Assembly: GCA_026417655.1 (NCBI GenBank)
Contig: JAOACS010000021.1
Coordinates: 124,001-188,000 of the forward strand
Origin: Syntrophobacterales bacterium
Lineage (GTDB): Bacteria > Desulfobacterota > Syntrophobacteria > Syntrophobacterales > Thermodesulforhabdaceae
Length of the DNA: 64,000 nucleotides
Direction: 5' to 3'
The notes beneath the pieces are model-generated. The model had not been told where the DNA came from. It did not search any database and was given only the letters and a program-made list of their open reading frames with translations. Within the stretch, counting starts at the first letter, position 1, and each line of letters opens with the position of its first letter. The position numbers and the translations under genes are program-made. Positions 54,966 through 63,900 of this stretch are shown piece after piece.

Positions 54966-55467
54966 ACTTCAACTCCTTGGCGTACATTTCTATAAATTGA
55001 TCCTCCATAGCAACTATTCCTTTTACCATAATTTCCAACATTCGCAAAGATATGTCGGGAAATTGGATAACAAAACGTTTGAAAACCTCCCGAGGCACTA
55101 TAAGACACTCGGAGGATTTCACAGATTGAGCAGAAAAGAGCCTTTTAATATCGGCAAGAAGTGCAAGACCTCCAAAAAATTCTCCCTCCTCCAGCTCCTT
55201 AAGGATAAAGGAGCGATCCTCATAATGACGGATCATTCTCACTCTACCGGATTTAAGTATATACCCATTAGAGTCGTATTCTCCCTGCCGAAATATAAAC
55301 TCCCCTTCAAGGTATTTACGACAAGGGCAGAGAGTGGCTAGTATCTTTAATTGATCAATGGGTATCGCCCCAAAGGCTGAAATTTGCCTAAGCAAACTTA
55401 CCTTTTCATCGAGACCACAAAAACATTTTATTGTAATAAGACCTTCAAGATCCCTTGAGGAGATCAT
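54949..55467 (-). CDS. Cyclic nucleotide-binding domain protein without HTH
   Basis: ATG 55467 follows AAAGGA and gives 172 residues. The protein is a Crp-type beta-roll: YLEGEFIFRQGEYDSNGYIL near 54-73, SGRVRMIRHYEDRSFILKELEEGEFFGGLALLAD near 75-108. No helix-turn-helix follows, and the C-terminal 40 residues are helical (LEIMVKGIVAMEDQFIEMYA), so it is likely a sensor without DNA binding. Overlaps the ABC gene by 23 bases and the HD gene by 17. Confidence 0.83.
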   Translation of the reverse strand: MISSRDLEGLITIKCFCGLDEKVSLLRQISAFGAIPIDQLKILATLCPCRKYLEGEFIFRQGEYDSNGYILKSGRVRMIRHYEDRSFILKELEEGEFFGGLALLADIKRLFSAQSVKSSECLIVPREVFKRFVIQFPDISLRMLEIMVKGIVAMEDQFIEMYAKELKCELLY

Positions 55468-57967
55468 AGAAATATCCTTTCTTTTCAACTAATTCATCGT
55501 AGGAACCTGCCTCTACAATTCTTCCCGCCTTCATAACCAAAATGCGGTCGTAGTCACTTACCGTCTCTAAACGGTGGACAACCGATATGATTGTGCACTT
55601 TCCAGCAAGATCCTCCCTTATGAGTTGTTGGACCTTAGCCTGGGATCTATTGTCCAACCCAGAGGTGACCTCGTCTAAAAGCAAGATGGAAGGTTTTTTT
55701 AATAGAACTCTCGCTAAGCATATCTTCTGTTTTTGGCCTCCCGAAAGAAGTCCTCCCTGACTTCCAACGTAATAGTTCAGTCCCTTAAGCAAAATCCGAT
55801 CTCTTACTCCAAATTCCTCTATTGTCTTAATTACAGCTTCTCTTACAATATTTTCAGCTTGAGAGATCTCACTTCTAACGCTTCCAAAGATAATGTTTTG
55901 AAAAACGGTATGCTTCCAACAAAATTGAGCTGGATTTATAAAACACAGGGACCCTCGAAAGGCCTCGCCAATTTCGTTTCTAAAAGCTGAACGGCAACGG
56001 ACAATATAGTCCATAAACGATGAGGGGACGGAAATAATAGGATGAAAAGCAGGGACATAGCGGAAAGCAAGTTTTAGTAAAAGAAGGATCTCTTTTCTAC
56101 TTAGCCTTCTAATATCCCCATCCTTTTCCACAAAACCTTTATAAACTGGAAACTCCTCAATCAAGAGTGGGGTTATCCCCGTAAAGAGATCGTCCTGTAT
56201 ATCTCGATTAAAGATATCTAAAGTCGACTCGACTATAGCCCGCCCCATCATTGCCAAAGGAACTAATAGACCAAGATTATCTAGGACACGGATAATATTC
56301 GGGTGTTTCACGAGGAGTTCCTCTTCCGGTTCTTCCGTGAGGCTAAACCCAAACAATAGGTTAACCGCCAGAGACTGGTGGGAGATAAAGGAGCCTTCAT
56401 CGAAGGGCTCAATAAGGGAGCTAATATCATGATCGATCCTTTCCAGAAAGTGCCTTCTAATGGAAAGAACCAGCTCAGCGAAATCCTTTTCCGATCCATT
56501 AAGTTTTGCATTTAACCCAAATGTTAGAACATCACCGTCAAGTCCCACCCTTTCAATGACCTTCATGAGTTCTTCATGGGTAGGAAGTATTTCGCAAGCC
56601 TTCAAACTACTATCGTAGGAGATCTTTTCGCCGATAGTTTTCGCGGCGTTACAACCATAGAGTATATTCTCAAGAATTGTCCCACTAAATATAAAAGGCG
56701 ATTGAGCTACGTAACCTAAGTTGAGACTTACATCAGCCTTCGTTAACTCTCTCAGCTCCTTCTCATCTATTAGAACATGACCTCCAGTGTAATCGCAAAG
56801 TTGAGCAAGTATCATGATAAGGGTGCTCTTCCCACTTCCTGAAAACCCAACGATCGCTACTCGCTCTTTAGAGTTAATCTTACAAGATACCGAATCTACA
56901 ATCTTTATCGAATGATCCACTGTAAAACTTACACGATCCATCTCGAGGTTGCCGGAGAGGGTGTAAACCTGTCTATCCGTTGGCACTAGTTTGACATTGG
57001 TATCGTAAGAGAAGGTCTCCATAACTTTTTTGTATCGAACCCGGGCATCTTGATAATTCTGGTAGTATTCGATTAATTCCTTCCATGGATCGGAAAGTTT
57101 TTCATAAGCGGAGAGAAAAGCAATAAGGGCTCCAATGTCTAGCCTACCCTGAATGCTTAAATACCCACCCAGGAGAAAAAGGATGAAGGGACCAAGGTTT
57201 TGAAAAAAATTATTCATCCACTTTATAAGGAATTTTACTGCCGCCATACGGTAACGGATTTTGAAAAGAGAATAGGAGAATTTTTCAAACCTTTGCCCTT
57301 CCAGTTCATAGGAAGCATTACAATGAATTTCATGGACACCGGATATAACTTCGCCTAGAAAGTTACTTGCATTTCTAGTAATCTCCATACGCTCTTGGTT
57401 TAATCTATTGAATTTATTCTGAAGAATAGGGACTATAGCAACTTGAAAGGGATAGACACAAAGACTTACCAGGGCTAGAAGGGGATTGAGGTAGAACATG
57501 AATCCAGCGAAGGCGAAAAGACTCAGTATATTTACAAGGGGGGTTGAAATAGCCTCGCCCAGAAATTCACCAATACTTCCGAGCTCGTTTATGATAAAAG
57601 AAATTGTCATGCCAGGCGGGGTCTTTCTAAAAAAGGATAGAGGGAGACGTAACACATGGTTAAAGAGAGCTGTCCTAATTTCATAAACGATTTTCTGTCC
57701 AACAAAGTTTGTTATAATATTTACGACATATTTAAGAAGTCCTGCGGAAATTATTGCTACAATATAAAGAGCACAATAGGTGAAAAGGCTATAAACCGAT
57801 TTCATTGCTATAGCAAGATTTACAATCTTTTTCTGCATTTCAAGAGGAAATACCCTGAGAAATATAGTGACTATCACGAGAATAAGGGCAGTAATCTGGT
57901 GAAGTCTATATCTTGTAAGAATCCAGTAAAACAAAGGAATACGGGTTATATCCTTTCCTGCTTCCAT
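55445..57967 (-). CDS. ABC exporter with split nucleotide-binding domain and long insertion
   Basis: The 840-residue protein starts with six membrane segments (about 30-330), matching ABC exporter half-transporters. Walker A GFSGSGKST lies near 374 and a first Q-loop (YVAQSPFIFSGTILENILYG) near 427. A roughly 240-residue section without known motifs follows. Then comes a second Q-loop-like segment (INPAQFCWKHTVFQNIIFG) near 680, signature LLSGGQKQK near 740, Walker B SILLLDE near 763 and H-loop VVHRLE. The signature is about 57 residues after the second Q-like segment, the normal spacing, but 366 from Walker A. The exported substrate is unknown. Confidence 0.87.
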   Translation of the reverse strand: MEAGKDITRIPLFYWILTRYRLHQITALILVIVTIFLRVFPLEMQKKIVNLAIAMKSVYSLFTYCALYIVAIISAGLLKYVVNIITNFVGQKIVYEIRTALFNHVLRLPLSFFRKTPPGMTISFIINELGSIGEFLGEAISTPLVNILSLFAFAGFMFYLNPLLALVSLCVYPFQVAIVPILQNKFNRLNQERMEITRNASNFLGEVISGVHEIHCNASYELEGQRFEKFSYSLFKIRYRMAAVKFLIKWMNNFFQNLGPFILFLLGGYLSIQGRLDIGALIAFLSAYEKLSDPWKELIEYYQNYQDARVRYKKVMETFSYDTNVKLVPTDRQVYTLSGNLEMDRVSFTVDHSIKIVDSVSCKINSKERVAIVGFSGSGKSTLIMILAQLCDYTGGHVLIDEKELRELTKADVSLNLGYVAQSPFIFSGTILENILYGCNAAKTIGEKISYDSSLKACEILPTHEELMKVIERVGLDGDVLTFGLNAKLNGSEKDFAELVLSIRRHFLERIDHDISSLIEPFDEGSFISHQSLAVNLLFGFSLTEEPEEELLVKHPNIIRVLDNLGLLVPLAMMGRAIVESTLDIFNRDIQDDLFTGITPLLIEEFPVYKGFVEKDGDIRRLSRKEILLLLKLAFRYVPAFHPIISVPSSFMDYIVRCRSAFRNEIGEAFRGSLCFINPAQFCWKHTVFQNIIFGSVRSEISQAENIVREAVIKTIEEFGVRDRILLKGLNYYVGSQGGLLSGGQKQKICLARVLLKKPSILLLDEVTSGLDNRSQAKVQQLIREDLAGKCTIISVVHRLETVSDYDRILVMKAGRIVEAGSYDELVEKKGYFYDLLKGS

Positions 57968-57992
57968 AGACCTTCCCTTGAACTTAGAAATG

Positions 57993-58021
57993 TTGACATA
58001 AATGATAATTGTTCTTAATTT
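57993..58021 (+). promoter_or_regulatory. perR promoter with Fur/PerR-type operator-like sequence
   Basis: TTGACA (57993-57998) and TAATTT (58016-58021) are 17 bases apart. Between and beyond them the AT-rich ATGATAATTGTTCTTAATTT resembles Fur/PerR boxes, so PerR could regulate itself. The 85-base divergent region may also carry the ABC promoter. Confidence 0.55.
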
Positions 58022-58052
58022 TAAAAATGCATATCAGTAAAAGGATAAAAAA

Positions 58053-58490
58053 ATGCGAGTCACAATACAACGTAAAACAATATTAGAAACTCTTAGGCGC
58101 CTTAAATCTCATCCTACGGCGGAAGAGCTTTATTCTATTATAAAGCCAAGCCTACCTCGCATAAGCCTTGCCACGGTCTATAGAAACTTAGAATTACTTG
58201 CCGAGGAGGGATTAATTAGGAAGATTTTTGTCCAAGGTAGTTCTCAAAAACGCTTCGATGGGAATCCCCATCCCCATTGCCATATCCAGTGCATAAACTG
58301 TGGTAAAGTAGATGATATTACAATTAATCCCATTTTAAACCCTATAAAATTTATAATGGAAACCAAAGGTTTTGAGGTTACTAATTATCATATAGAATTT
58401 AGCGGTCTATGTGCCGATTGCAAAAAACAACCGTCTCAAAAGGAGGAAACAAAAAATGGCAGGAAGAAGTGTAAAGGGAACAAGAACTGA
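58053..58490 (+). CDS. perR: Fur-family peroxide regulator PerR
   Basis: The 145-residue Fur-family repressor has an N-terminal winged helix ([27 protein letters not shown], residues 28-55). Regulatory metal ligands are in [10 protein letters not shown] near 72-81. A structural zinc site is formed by two CxxC motifs, CINC near 84 and CADC near 126. PerR senses peroxide through iron-dependent oxidation of histidines. It directly precedes rubrerythrin, a typical PerR target, and overlaps its start by 35 bases. Start ATG 58053 with AAAGGA upstream. Confidence 0.88.
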   Translation: MRVTIQRKTILETLRRLKSHPTAEELYSIIKPSLPRISLATVYRNLELLAEEGLIRKIFVQGSSQKRFDGNPHPHCHIQCINCGKVDDITINPILNPIKFIMETKGFEVTNYHIEFSGLCADCKKQPSQKEETKNGRKKCKGNKN

Positions 58491-59037
58491 AAAAAATCTT
58501 CTAACGGCCTTTGCTGGTGAATCTCAAGCTAGAAACCGCTATACTTATTTCGCAGAAAAAGCGAGACAGGAAGGGTATGAACAGATAGCAGCCATCTTTG
58601 AAGAAACGGCTAATCAAGAAAGGGAACACGCAAAGAGACTTTTCGGCTTCCTTGAGGGAGGTGAGGTTCAGATCGAGGGAACCTTTCCTGCTGGAGTTAT
58701 AGGATCAACAAGAGATAATCTCCTTGCCGCTGCGGCAGGTGAGCTTTATGAACATTCTCAGATGTATCCAGAATTTGCCAAGATTGCGGAAGAGGAAGGT
58801 TTTTCAGAGATAGCAGTAGTTTTCAGAAACATAGCCGTTGCGGAGAAATATCATGAAAAGAGATATAGAGATTTTGCCGCCAATATAGATGCTGGGCGAG
58901 TGTTCAAGAGGGAATCCACAGTAACTTGGCGATGTAGAAACTGTGGGTACCTCTATGAAGGAGATAGCGCTCCCGAAAAGTGTCCTGCCTGTGCCTATCC
59001 GAAGGCTTATTTTGAACTCCTTGGCGAAAACTGGTAA
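58456..59037 (+). CDS. rbr: Rubrerythrin
   Basis: Rubrerythrin reduces hydrogen peroxide at a diiron centre in anaerobes. The 193-residue protein has the diiron four-helix region with [28 protein letters not shown] and AEKYHEKRY. The C-terminal rubredoxin-like centre is [10 protein letters not shown] ... CPAC (near 158-177). ATG 58456 follows AAAGGAGG, within the perR end. It forms the start of an oxygen-defence run. Confidence 0.96.
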   Translation: MAGRSVKGTRTEKNLLTAFAGESQARNRYTYFAEKARQEGYEQIAAIFEETANQEREHAKRLFGFLEGGEVQIEGTFPAGVIGSTRDNLLAAAAGELYEHSQMYPEFAKIAEEEGFSEIAVVFRNIAVAEKYHEKRYRDFAANIDAGRVFKRESTVTWRCRNCGYLYEGDSAPEKCPACAYPKAYFELLGENW

Positions 59038-59049
59038 ACTTACTAAACT

Positions 59050-59076
59050 CCGGGCGTTAATATCACAACCGCCCGG
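59050..59076 (+). terminator. GC-rich hairpin between rubrerythrin and rubredoxin
   Basis: CCGGGCG (59050-59056) pairs with CGCCCGG (59070-59076) over a 13-base loop. No U run follows directly, so it may be a partial terminator or an mRNA-processing or stabilising stem that sets the rubrerythrin to rubredoxin ratio. Confidence 0.45.
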
Positions 59077-59103
59077 ACCAACTTAATTTCAAGGAGACCG
59101 TAA

Positions 59104-59295
59104 ATGTCGCAAAAATTATGGCAATGCCAGACTACAAATTGTGGGTATATCTACGATCCAGAAAGAGGTGATAGAAAAGGTAAGATCCCAAAGGGCGTTC
59201 CCTTTGAAGAACTACCAGATGACTGGAAATGTCCCGTCTGTGGAGCATCCAAGAAAATGTTTCGTCCCATAGAGAGTCCATCAGCAGGCCTTTAA
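59104..59295 (+). CDS. Rubredoxin with CX4C first metal loop
   Basis: Rubredoxin passes electrons from NAD(P)H:rubredoxin reductase to oxygen- and peroxide-reducing proteins. Of 63 residues, the second loop CPVCG (near 44) is standard, but the first is CQTTNC (four residues between Cys8 and Cys13) instead of CxxC. Atypical CX4C rubredoxins are known in Desulfovibrio. The usual [13 protein letters not shown] and aromatic core are present. Confidence 0.93.
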   Translation: MSQKLWQCQTTNCGYIYDPERGDRKGKIPKGVPFEELPDDWKCPVCGASKKMFRPIESPSAGL

Positions 59296-59311
59296 TGAGG
59301 GAGGAATGGAA

Positions 59312-60508
59312 ATGAAAGCTGTAGAAATCAAGCCAGACATTTATTGGGTTGGGGCTATCGACTGGAAGATTCGCGACTTTCATGGCTATTCGACCTATAA
59401 GGGAACGACCTATAACGCCTTCCTTATAAAGGATGCAAAAGTTACTTTAGTGGACACGGTAAAAGCTCCCTTTTTCAACCAGATGATTCATCATATAAAA
59501 GAGATTGTTGAACCCTATGAAGTGGATTACATGGTTGTTAATCATGTAGAAATGGATCATTCAGGATCCTTCCTTCAGGCTGTAGAAACATTTAAACCCA
59601 AAAAGATCTTCTGCTCAGAAATGGGCAAAAAGGCACTCCTTCAGCATTTTCATAGTATAGATCTCCCCTATGAGGTAGTAAGAACGGGAGACTATGTTAG
59701 CACAGGAAAAAAGACCCTTCATTTCATCGAAACCCGCATGTTACACTGGCCTGACAGCATGTTCACCTATATTCCCGAAGATAAACTCCTGATTTCCAGC
59801 GATGCCTTTGGTCAACACTGGGCAACAAGCGCTCGCTTTGATGATGAAGTCCCCTCGGATGAGCTTATGTACCACGCTGCAAAATACTATGCTAACATAC
59901 TGCTACTATATTCCCCTCTAGTTCAGAAGCTTCTTACTAAGGTAAAGGAACTAAACCTTGACATAGATATGATCGCCCCAGATCATGGTTTGATATGGAG
60001 AAAGAGTCCGGGAAAAATCATCGAGGCCTACGATAGATGGAGTCGTCAAGAAGCGAAAAGGAAAGCTATTGTGGTTTACGACACCATGTGGCACAGCACG
60101 GAAAAGATGGCGAACGCCATTTCCGATGGGCTTATAGACGAAGGGATAGAAACCCTCCCAATGTCTCTAAAAGTCTACCACCGAAGTGATATCATAACGG
60201 AACTTTTAGATTCAAAGGGACTAGCCATTGGGTCACCTACCCTCAACAATGGTCTATTCCCAACAGTGGCCGATATTCTAACCTATATGAAGGGACTTAA
60301 ACCCTTAGGAAAAATCGGTTTCGCCTTCGGTTCCTATGGTTGGAGCGGTGAAGCTGCAGGTATTATATCCCAATATCTTTCTGATATGAAAGTTGAGCAA
60401 ATTATAGATCAACCCTTTAGAATCCAATATGTCCCCGACCATGAAGCTCTCAAAAAATGTTACGAATTAGGACGTAAACTTGGAGAGCGTATAAAGGAAG
60501 TGGTCTAA
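59312..60508 (+). CDS. Flavodiiron protein (rubredoxin:oxygen oxidoreductase)
   Basis: Type A flavoproteins reduce oxygen (or nitric oxide) to water using electrons from rubredoxin. The N-terminal MBL-fold diiron domain holds HVEMDHSG (near 78-85) and a later DAFGQH near 162; the C-terminal flavodoxin domain starts VVYDTMWHSTEKMANAI near 250. ATG 59312 is seven bases after GGGAGG; the ATG at 59306 is too close. Lies ten bases after rubredoxin, its expected donor. 398 residues, normal length. Confidence 0.94.
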   Translation: MKAVEIKPDIYWVGAIDWKIRDFHGYSTYKGTTYNAFLIKDAKVTLVDTVKAPFFNQMIHHIKEIVEPYEVDYMVVNHVEMDHSGSFLQAVETFKPKKIFCSEMGKKALLQHFHSIDLPYEVVRTGDYVSTGKKTLHFIETRMLHWPDSMFTYIPEDKLLISSDAFGQHWATSARFDDEVPSDELMYHAAKYYANILLLYSPLVQKLLTKVKELNLDIDMIAPDHGLIWRKSPGKIIEAYDRWSRQEAKRKAIVVYDTMWHSTEKMANAISDGLIDEGIETLPMSLKVYHRSDIITELLDSKGLAIGSPTLNNGLFPTVADILTYMKGLKPLGKIGFAFGSYGWSGEAAGIISQYLSDMKVEQIIDQPFRIQYVPDHEALKKCYELGRKLGERIKEVV

Positions 60509-60540
60509 ATTCCCATCTCACCAAAGACAAGGAGGACAAA

Positions 60541-61851
60541 ATGGATGTTTTATTTTTGTCGCGGCTTCAGTTCGCTGCCGCAACATATTTTCATTTTCTA
60601 TTTGTTCCCCTTACCCTTGGTTTATCTATACTCATCGCTTTGATGGAGACAAAATATGTAAGAACAGGCGATGTAACCTATCAGAGGATGGCTAAATTTT
60701 GGGGCAAGATATTTCTTGTAAACTTCGCAGTTGGAGTTGTTACGGGTATTACTCTTGAGTTTCAATTTGGCACCAATTGGGCTAATTATTCGAAATATGT
60801 TGGCGATGTCTTTGGGTCTCTACTCGCTATAGAAGCATCGGTTGCTTTTTTCCTTGAATCTACCTTTATCGCTGTGTGGGCTCTAGGTTGGAAACGTCTT
60901 TCACCTAAGGCCCATGCCATAAGCATTTGGCTTGTGGCTCTAGCATCCAACATCTCAGCCTTTTGGATTCTCACAGCAAATGCCTGGATGCAAAATCCCG
61001 TTGGATATGTTATAAGAGGTGGTCGAGCAGAACTTGAAAATTTCTGGGCTCTCATTACCCAGAGTTTTGCTCTCCATGAGATTTTCCACACCCTTGCAGG
61101 TTCCTATATCCTGAGTGGTTTTTTTGTGATGGCTATAAGCTCTTACTATCTTCTCAAAAGGCAACACATTGACTTTTTCAAACGATCCTTTGCCATGGGA
61201 GTAACAATGGCCCTTATCTTTTCGGTTGCAGAGGTCATCCAGGGTCATATGAACGGTGCTGAAGTGGCAAAATACCAACCCGCAAAGCTTGCCGCCATGG
61301 AATCCTTCTGGGAAACAAAGGCCTACGCACCTCAGTATCTTTTCATAATTCCAGATGAGAAAAACGAGCGAAATCTTGTAGAATTTGGTGCTATGCCTGG
61401 AATGTTAAGCATGTTGGCCTATCACTCCCCCAAAGCGACAGTCAAGGGACTTAAGGATTTTCCAAAGGACGAGAGACCCCCTGTAGCAATCACCTTCTGG
61501 TCCTTCCGTATTATGGTCGCTTTAGGTTTTCTATTTCCCATTCTTGCATTCCTAGGATGGCTTAAGAGAAAAACCATAGAAAACTATCCTAGATTATTAA
61601 GGCTTTTCCTCTATGCCCTACCCCTTCCCTACATTGCGCTTCAGGCAGGTTGGACTCTCACCGAAGTAGGACGTCAGCCATGGGTTGTCTATGGCGTCCT
61701 TAAAACAAAGGATGCCGTCTCAATGATAGATAGATCCCAGGTGCTTTTTTCATTTGTTGGCTTAGTAGGGCTCTACACAATTATTGGTCTTATCGCCCTA
61801 TACCTCATAGTGAAGTTCGTTAAAGAGGGCCCTGAAGTAGCACAACAATAA
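60541..61851 (+). CDS. cydA: Cytochrome bd ubiquinol oxidase subunit I
   Basis: CydA binds the three hemes of the bd oxidase. The 436-residue protein has the family start FLSRLQFAAATYFHFLFVP, where the heme b595 histidine lies (near 19), the HEIFHTLAGSYIL block near 186, and the GRQPWVV motif near 380. It is of the short Q-loop type by length. High-affinity oxygen reduction with quinol protects anaerobes. It is 32 bases after fprA. Confidence 0.95.
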   Translation: MDVLFLSRLQFAAATYFHFLFVPLTLGLSILIALMETKYVRTGDVTYQRMAKFWGKIFLVNFAVGVVTGITLEFQFGTNWANYSKYVGDVFGSLLAIEASVAFFLESTFIAVWALGWKRLSPKAHAISIWLVALASNISAFWILTANAWMQNPVGYVIRGGRAELENFWALITQSFALHEIFHTLAGSYILSGFFVMAISSYYLLKRQHIDFFKRSFAMGVTMALIFSVAEVIQGHMNGAEVAKYQPAKLAAMESFWETKAYAPQYLFIIPDEKNERNLVEFGAMPGMLSMLAYHSPKATVKGLKDFPKDERPPVAITFWSFRIMVALGFLFPILAFLGWLKRKTIENYPRLLRLFLYALPLPYIALQAGWTLTEVGRQPWVVYGVLKTKDAVSMIDRSQVLFSFVGLVGLYTIIGLIALYLIVKFVKEGPEVAQQ

Positions 61852-61871
61852 TTTTCTAAGGAGGGAAAGGA

Positions 61872-62900
61872 ATGCTTCTTTCGATATGGTTTTTCCTTTG
61901 GGGACTTTTATGGGCAGTCTATTTTATGCTAGATGGGTTTGACTTGGGCCTTGGCACATTAAGTCCTTTTATTGCTAAGGATCAAAGAGAAAAGAATATA
62001 GTGCATCAAGCCATCGGCCCCTTCTGGGACGGTAACGAAGTATGGCTCATCGCTGCAGGTGGGGTTACCTTCGCTGCATTTCCTACAGCCTACGCTGTAC
62101 TTTTCAGTAGCTTTTACTCACCCCTTATGATCATTCTTTTTGCACTTATTATAAGAGGCGTAAGTGTGGAGTTTCGCAATAAATCTACCGATCCAGGATG
62201 GCAAAAACTATGGGATGTGGGAATATTTGTCGGTAGCTTCCTTCCTGCAATTCTTTTTGGTGTTGCCTTCGCCAATATCTTTAAAGGCATCCCCATTGAT
62301 GGCAATGGAGTATTTCATGGGTCTCTTATGGATCTTCTGAATCCCTATGGTTTACTCGGTGGTCTCCTGTTTCTTTGTCTATTTCTAGTCCATGGAGCCC
62401 TATGGCTTTCCGTAAAAACTGAGGGATCTCTTCGGGAAAGGGGATTTCGCTATGCAAAGGCTCTATGGCTGCCGTCCCTTCTTGTAGCCGCAGGATTTCT
62501 TATTGCAACATGGTTTAATACGTCCCTTTATTTAAACTATATTGAAAGGCCTCTTTTTTATGCAATCCCTTCAGTTCTTATCCCTCTTGCTGTCCTGGGA
62601 GGTATGGCGGGAATTTTATATTTTATTCGAAAACAACATGCTTGGTATGCCTGGACATCATCTGCCATAACCATCGTTGGAGTAACCTTTTTCGGTATCG
62701 TGGGACTCTACCCTAATCTTCTTCCCTCCAGCCTAAACGCAGCCTATAATCTCACTATTTACAATGCTGCTTCGAGCCCTCTTACTCTAAAAATAATGCT
62801 TACTGTGGTAGTGATTTTTATCCCCCTTGTTATCGCATATCAGGTCTGGGTATATAGGCTCTTCAGTCACACCGTAACCGAAGAGGAAACTGGCTACTAA
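61872..62900 (+). CDS. cydB: Cytochrome bd ubiquinol oxidase subunit II
   Basis: The 342-residue protein with eight to nine membrane segments matches CydB: MLDGFDLGLG near 19, PFWDGNEVWLI near 51, the IRGVSVEFRN region near 92. It completes the bd oxidase with CydA, 20 bases before. No cydX-sized frame is obvious, although small ORFs would be easy to miss. Confidence 0.95.
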   Translation: MLLSIWFFLWGLLWAVYFMLDGFDLGLGTLSPFIAKDQREKNIVHQAIGPFWDGNEVWLIAAGGVTFAAFPTAYAVLFSSFYSPLMIILFALIIRGVSVEFRNKSTDPGWQKLWDVGIFVGSFLPAILFGVAFANIFKGIPIDGNGVFHGSLMDLLNPYGLLGGLLFLCLFLVHGALWLSVKTEGSLRERGFRYAKALWLPSLLVAAGFLIATWFNTSLYLNYIERPLFYAIPSVLIPLAVLGGMAGILYFIRKQHAWYAWTSSAITIVGVTFFGIVGLYPNLLPSSLNAAYNLTIYNAASSPLTLKIMLTVVVIFIPLVIAYQVWVYRLFSHTVTEEETGY

Positions 62901-62931
62901 CAATTACCGGGGTGTCGAGGTCTTTTAACTT

Positions 62932-62965
62932 AAAAAAAAGGGTGGATCCACAAGGCCTCCACCCT
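62932..62965 (-). terminator. Terminator of the rfb genes, possibly shared with cydB
   Basis: AGGGTGGA (62939-62946) pairs with TCCACCCT (62958-62965). On the minus strand the stem is followed by TTTTTTTTA, ideal for rfbD. On the plus strand only a mixed CTCTATTAT tail follows, so it may also slow cydB transcripts. Confidence 0.82.
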
Positions 62966-62980
62966 CTCTATTATATCATA

Positions 62981-63877
62981 TCAGCCAAAAGACCATTCTT
63001 TTGAATTATAAAGCTCTTCAAGCATACGGCGAAGGGCTTTTCTCCAATGTTCAGGTTTCTCATTCCACATTTTCCAGGCACTTTCCTTATCGAGCACGCT
63101 GAAGGGGGGTCGAATTGCTTTGGTTGGATAATCCCTTGAAGGAATGGGAACGACTTCGACAGAGTGTGTTCTCCATGATCTTGTCTCCTCTTCTATCGCA
63201 ACAGCAAAGTCATACCAGCTAGCAACGCCTGCATCGGTAAAATGGTAGCGACGACCTTTGGAAAATTCATCGAAATGATCAACCACAAACCAAATAAATC
63301 TTGCAAGATTAAAGGCCCATGTGGGCGTGCCCACCTGATCACACACTACCCTAAGGAGAGATGACTTTTGAAATAACCTGAGCATCGTTTTGACAAAATT
63401 ATTCCCGTGGGTTGAGTAAAGCCAAGCGGTTCTAATCACTACAGAACCTTTAGGATAGATCTTCTCGAGAGCTTTCTCTCCCGCTAACTTACTATTACCA
63501 TAAACATTTAGGGGTGCTGGTTCATCCTCTGGACGATAGGGGACACCAGAAAGGCCGTTAAACACGAAATCCGTTGAAATGTGAACAAGGCGGGACCCAA
63601 TTTCTTTGGAGACTCTAGCAAGATTTATTACGCCGTCCCTATTTACTCTAAAGGCAAGCTCTTCTTCTTCCTCCGCTTTATCAACAGCGGTGTAGGCAGC
63701 TGCGTTGATTACGATATTAGGCCTAAGTTCTCTAAAAACCTTTGCCACAACCTCCTCTTGGGTAATGTCCATTTCATAAACATCGGTAATCCACACTTCC
63801 CATTTAGGTGGCTTTGTGCGGCTAAGTTCCCAGCCAAGCTGTCCCAATCCCCCTGTTATGAGCACCCGATTATTCAT
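62981..63877 (-). CDS. rfbD: dTDP-4-dehydrorhamnose reductase
   Basis: RfbD reduces dTDP-4-dehydro-L-rhamnose to dTDP-L-rhamnose, used in O-antigen. The 298-residue protein starts MNNRVLITGGLGQLGWELS (Rossmann motif), has the SDR catalytic YGNSKLAGEKAL (Tyr and Lys near 131 and 135) and the Lys/Thr-rich IRTAWLYS block. ATG 63877 has AAGGG eight bases upstream; the earlier ATG at 63904 overlaps rfbC. The gene is last in the minus-strand rhamnose operon. Confidence 0.94.
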   Translation of the reverse strand: MNNRVLITGGLGQLGWELSRTKPPKWEVWITDVYEMDITQEEVVAKVFRELRPNIVINAAAYTAVDKAEEEEELAFRVNRDGVINLARVSKEIGSRLVHISTDFVFNGLSGVPYRPEDEPAPLNVYGNSKLAGEKALEKIYPKGSVVIRTAWLYSTHGNNFVKTMLRLFQKSSLLRVVCDQVGTPTWAFNLARFIWFVVDHFDEFSKGRRYHFTDAGVASWYDFAVAIEEETRSWRTHSVEVVPIPSRDYPTKAIRPPFSVLDKESAWKMWNEKPEHWRKALRRMLEELYNSKEWSFG

Positions 63878-63900
63878 GGAAATATCCCTTTTTGTCGAAC

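Noticed and set aside
57999-58025. A full PerR or Fur box upstream of perR
   Set aside because: The sequence is AT-rich and partly matches, but not the complete consensus; it is kept only as an operator-like region within the promoter.
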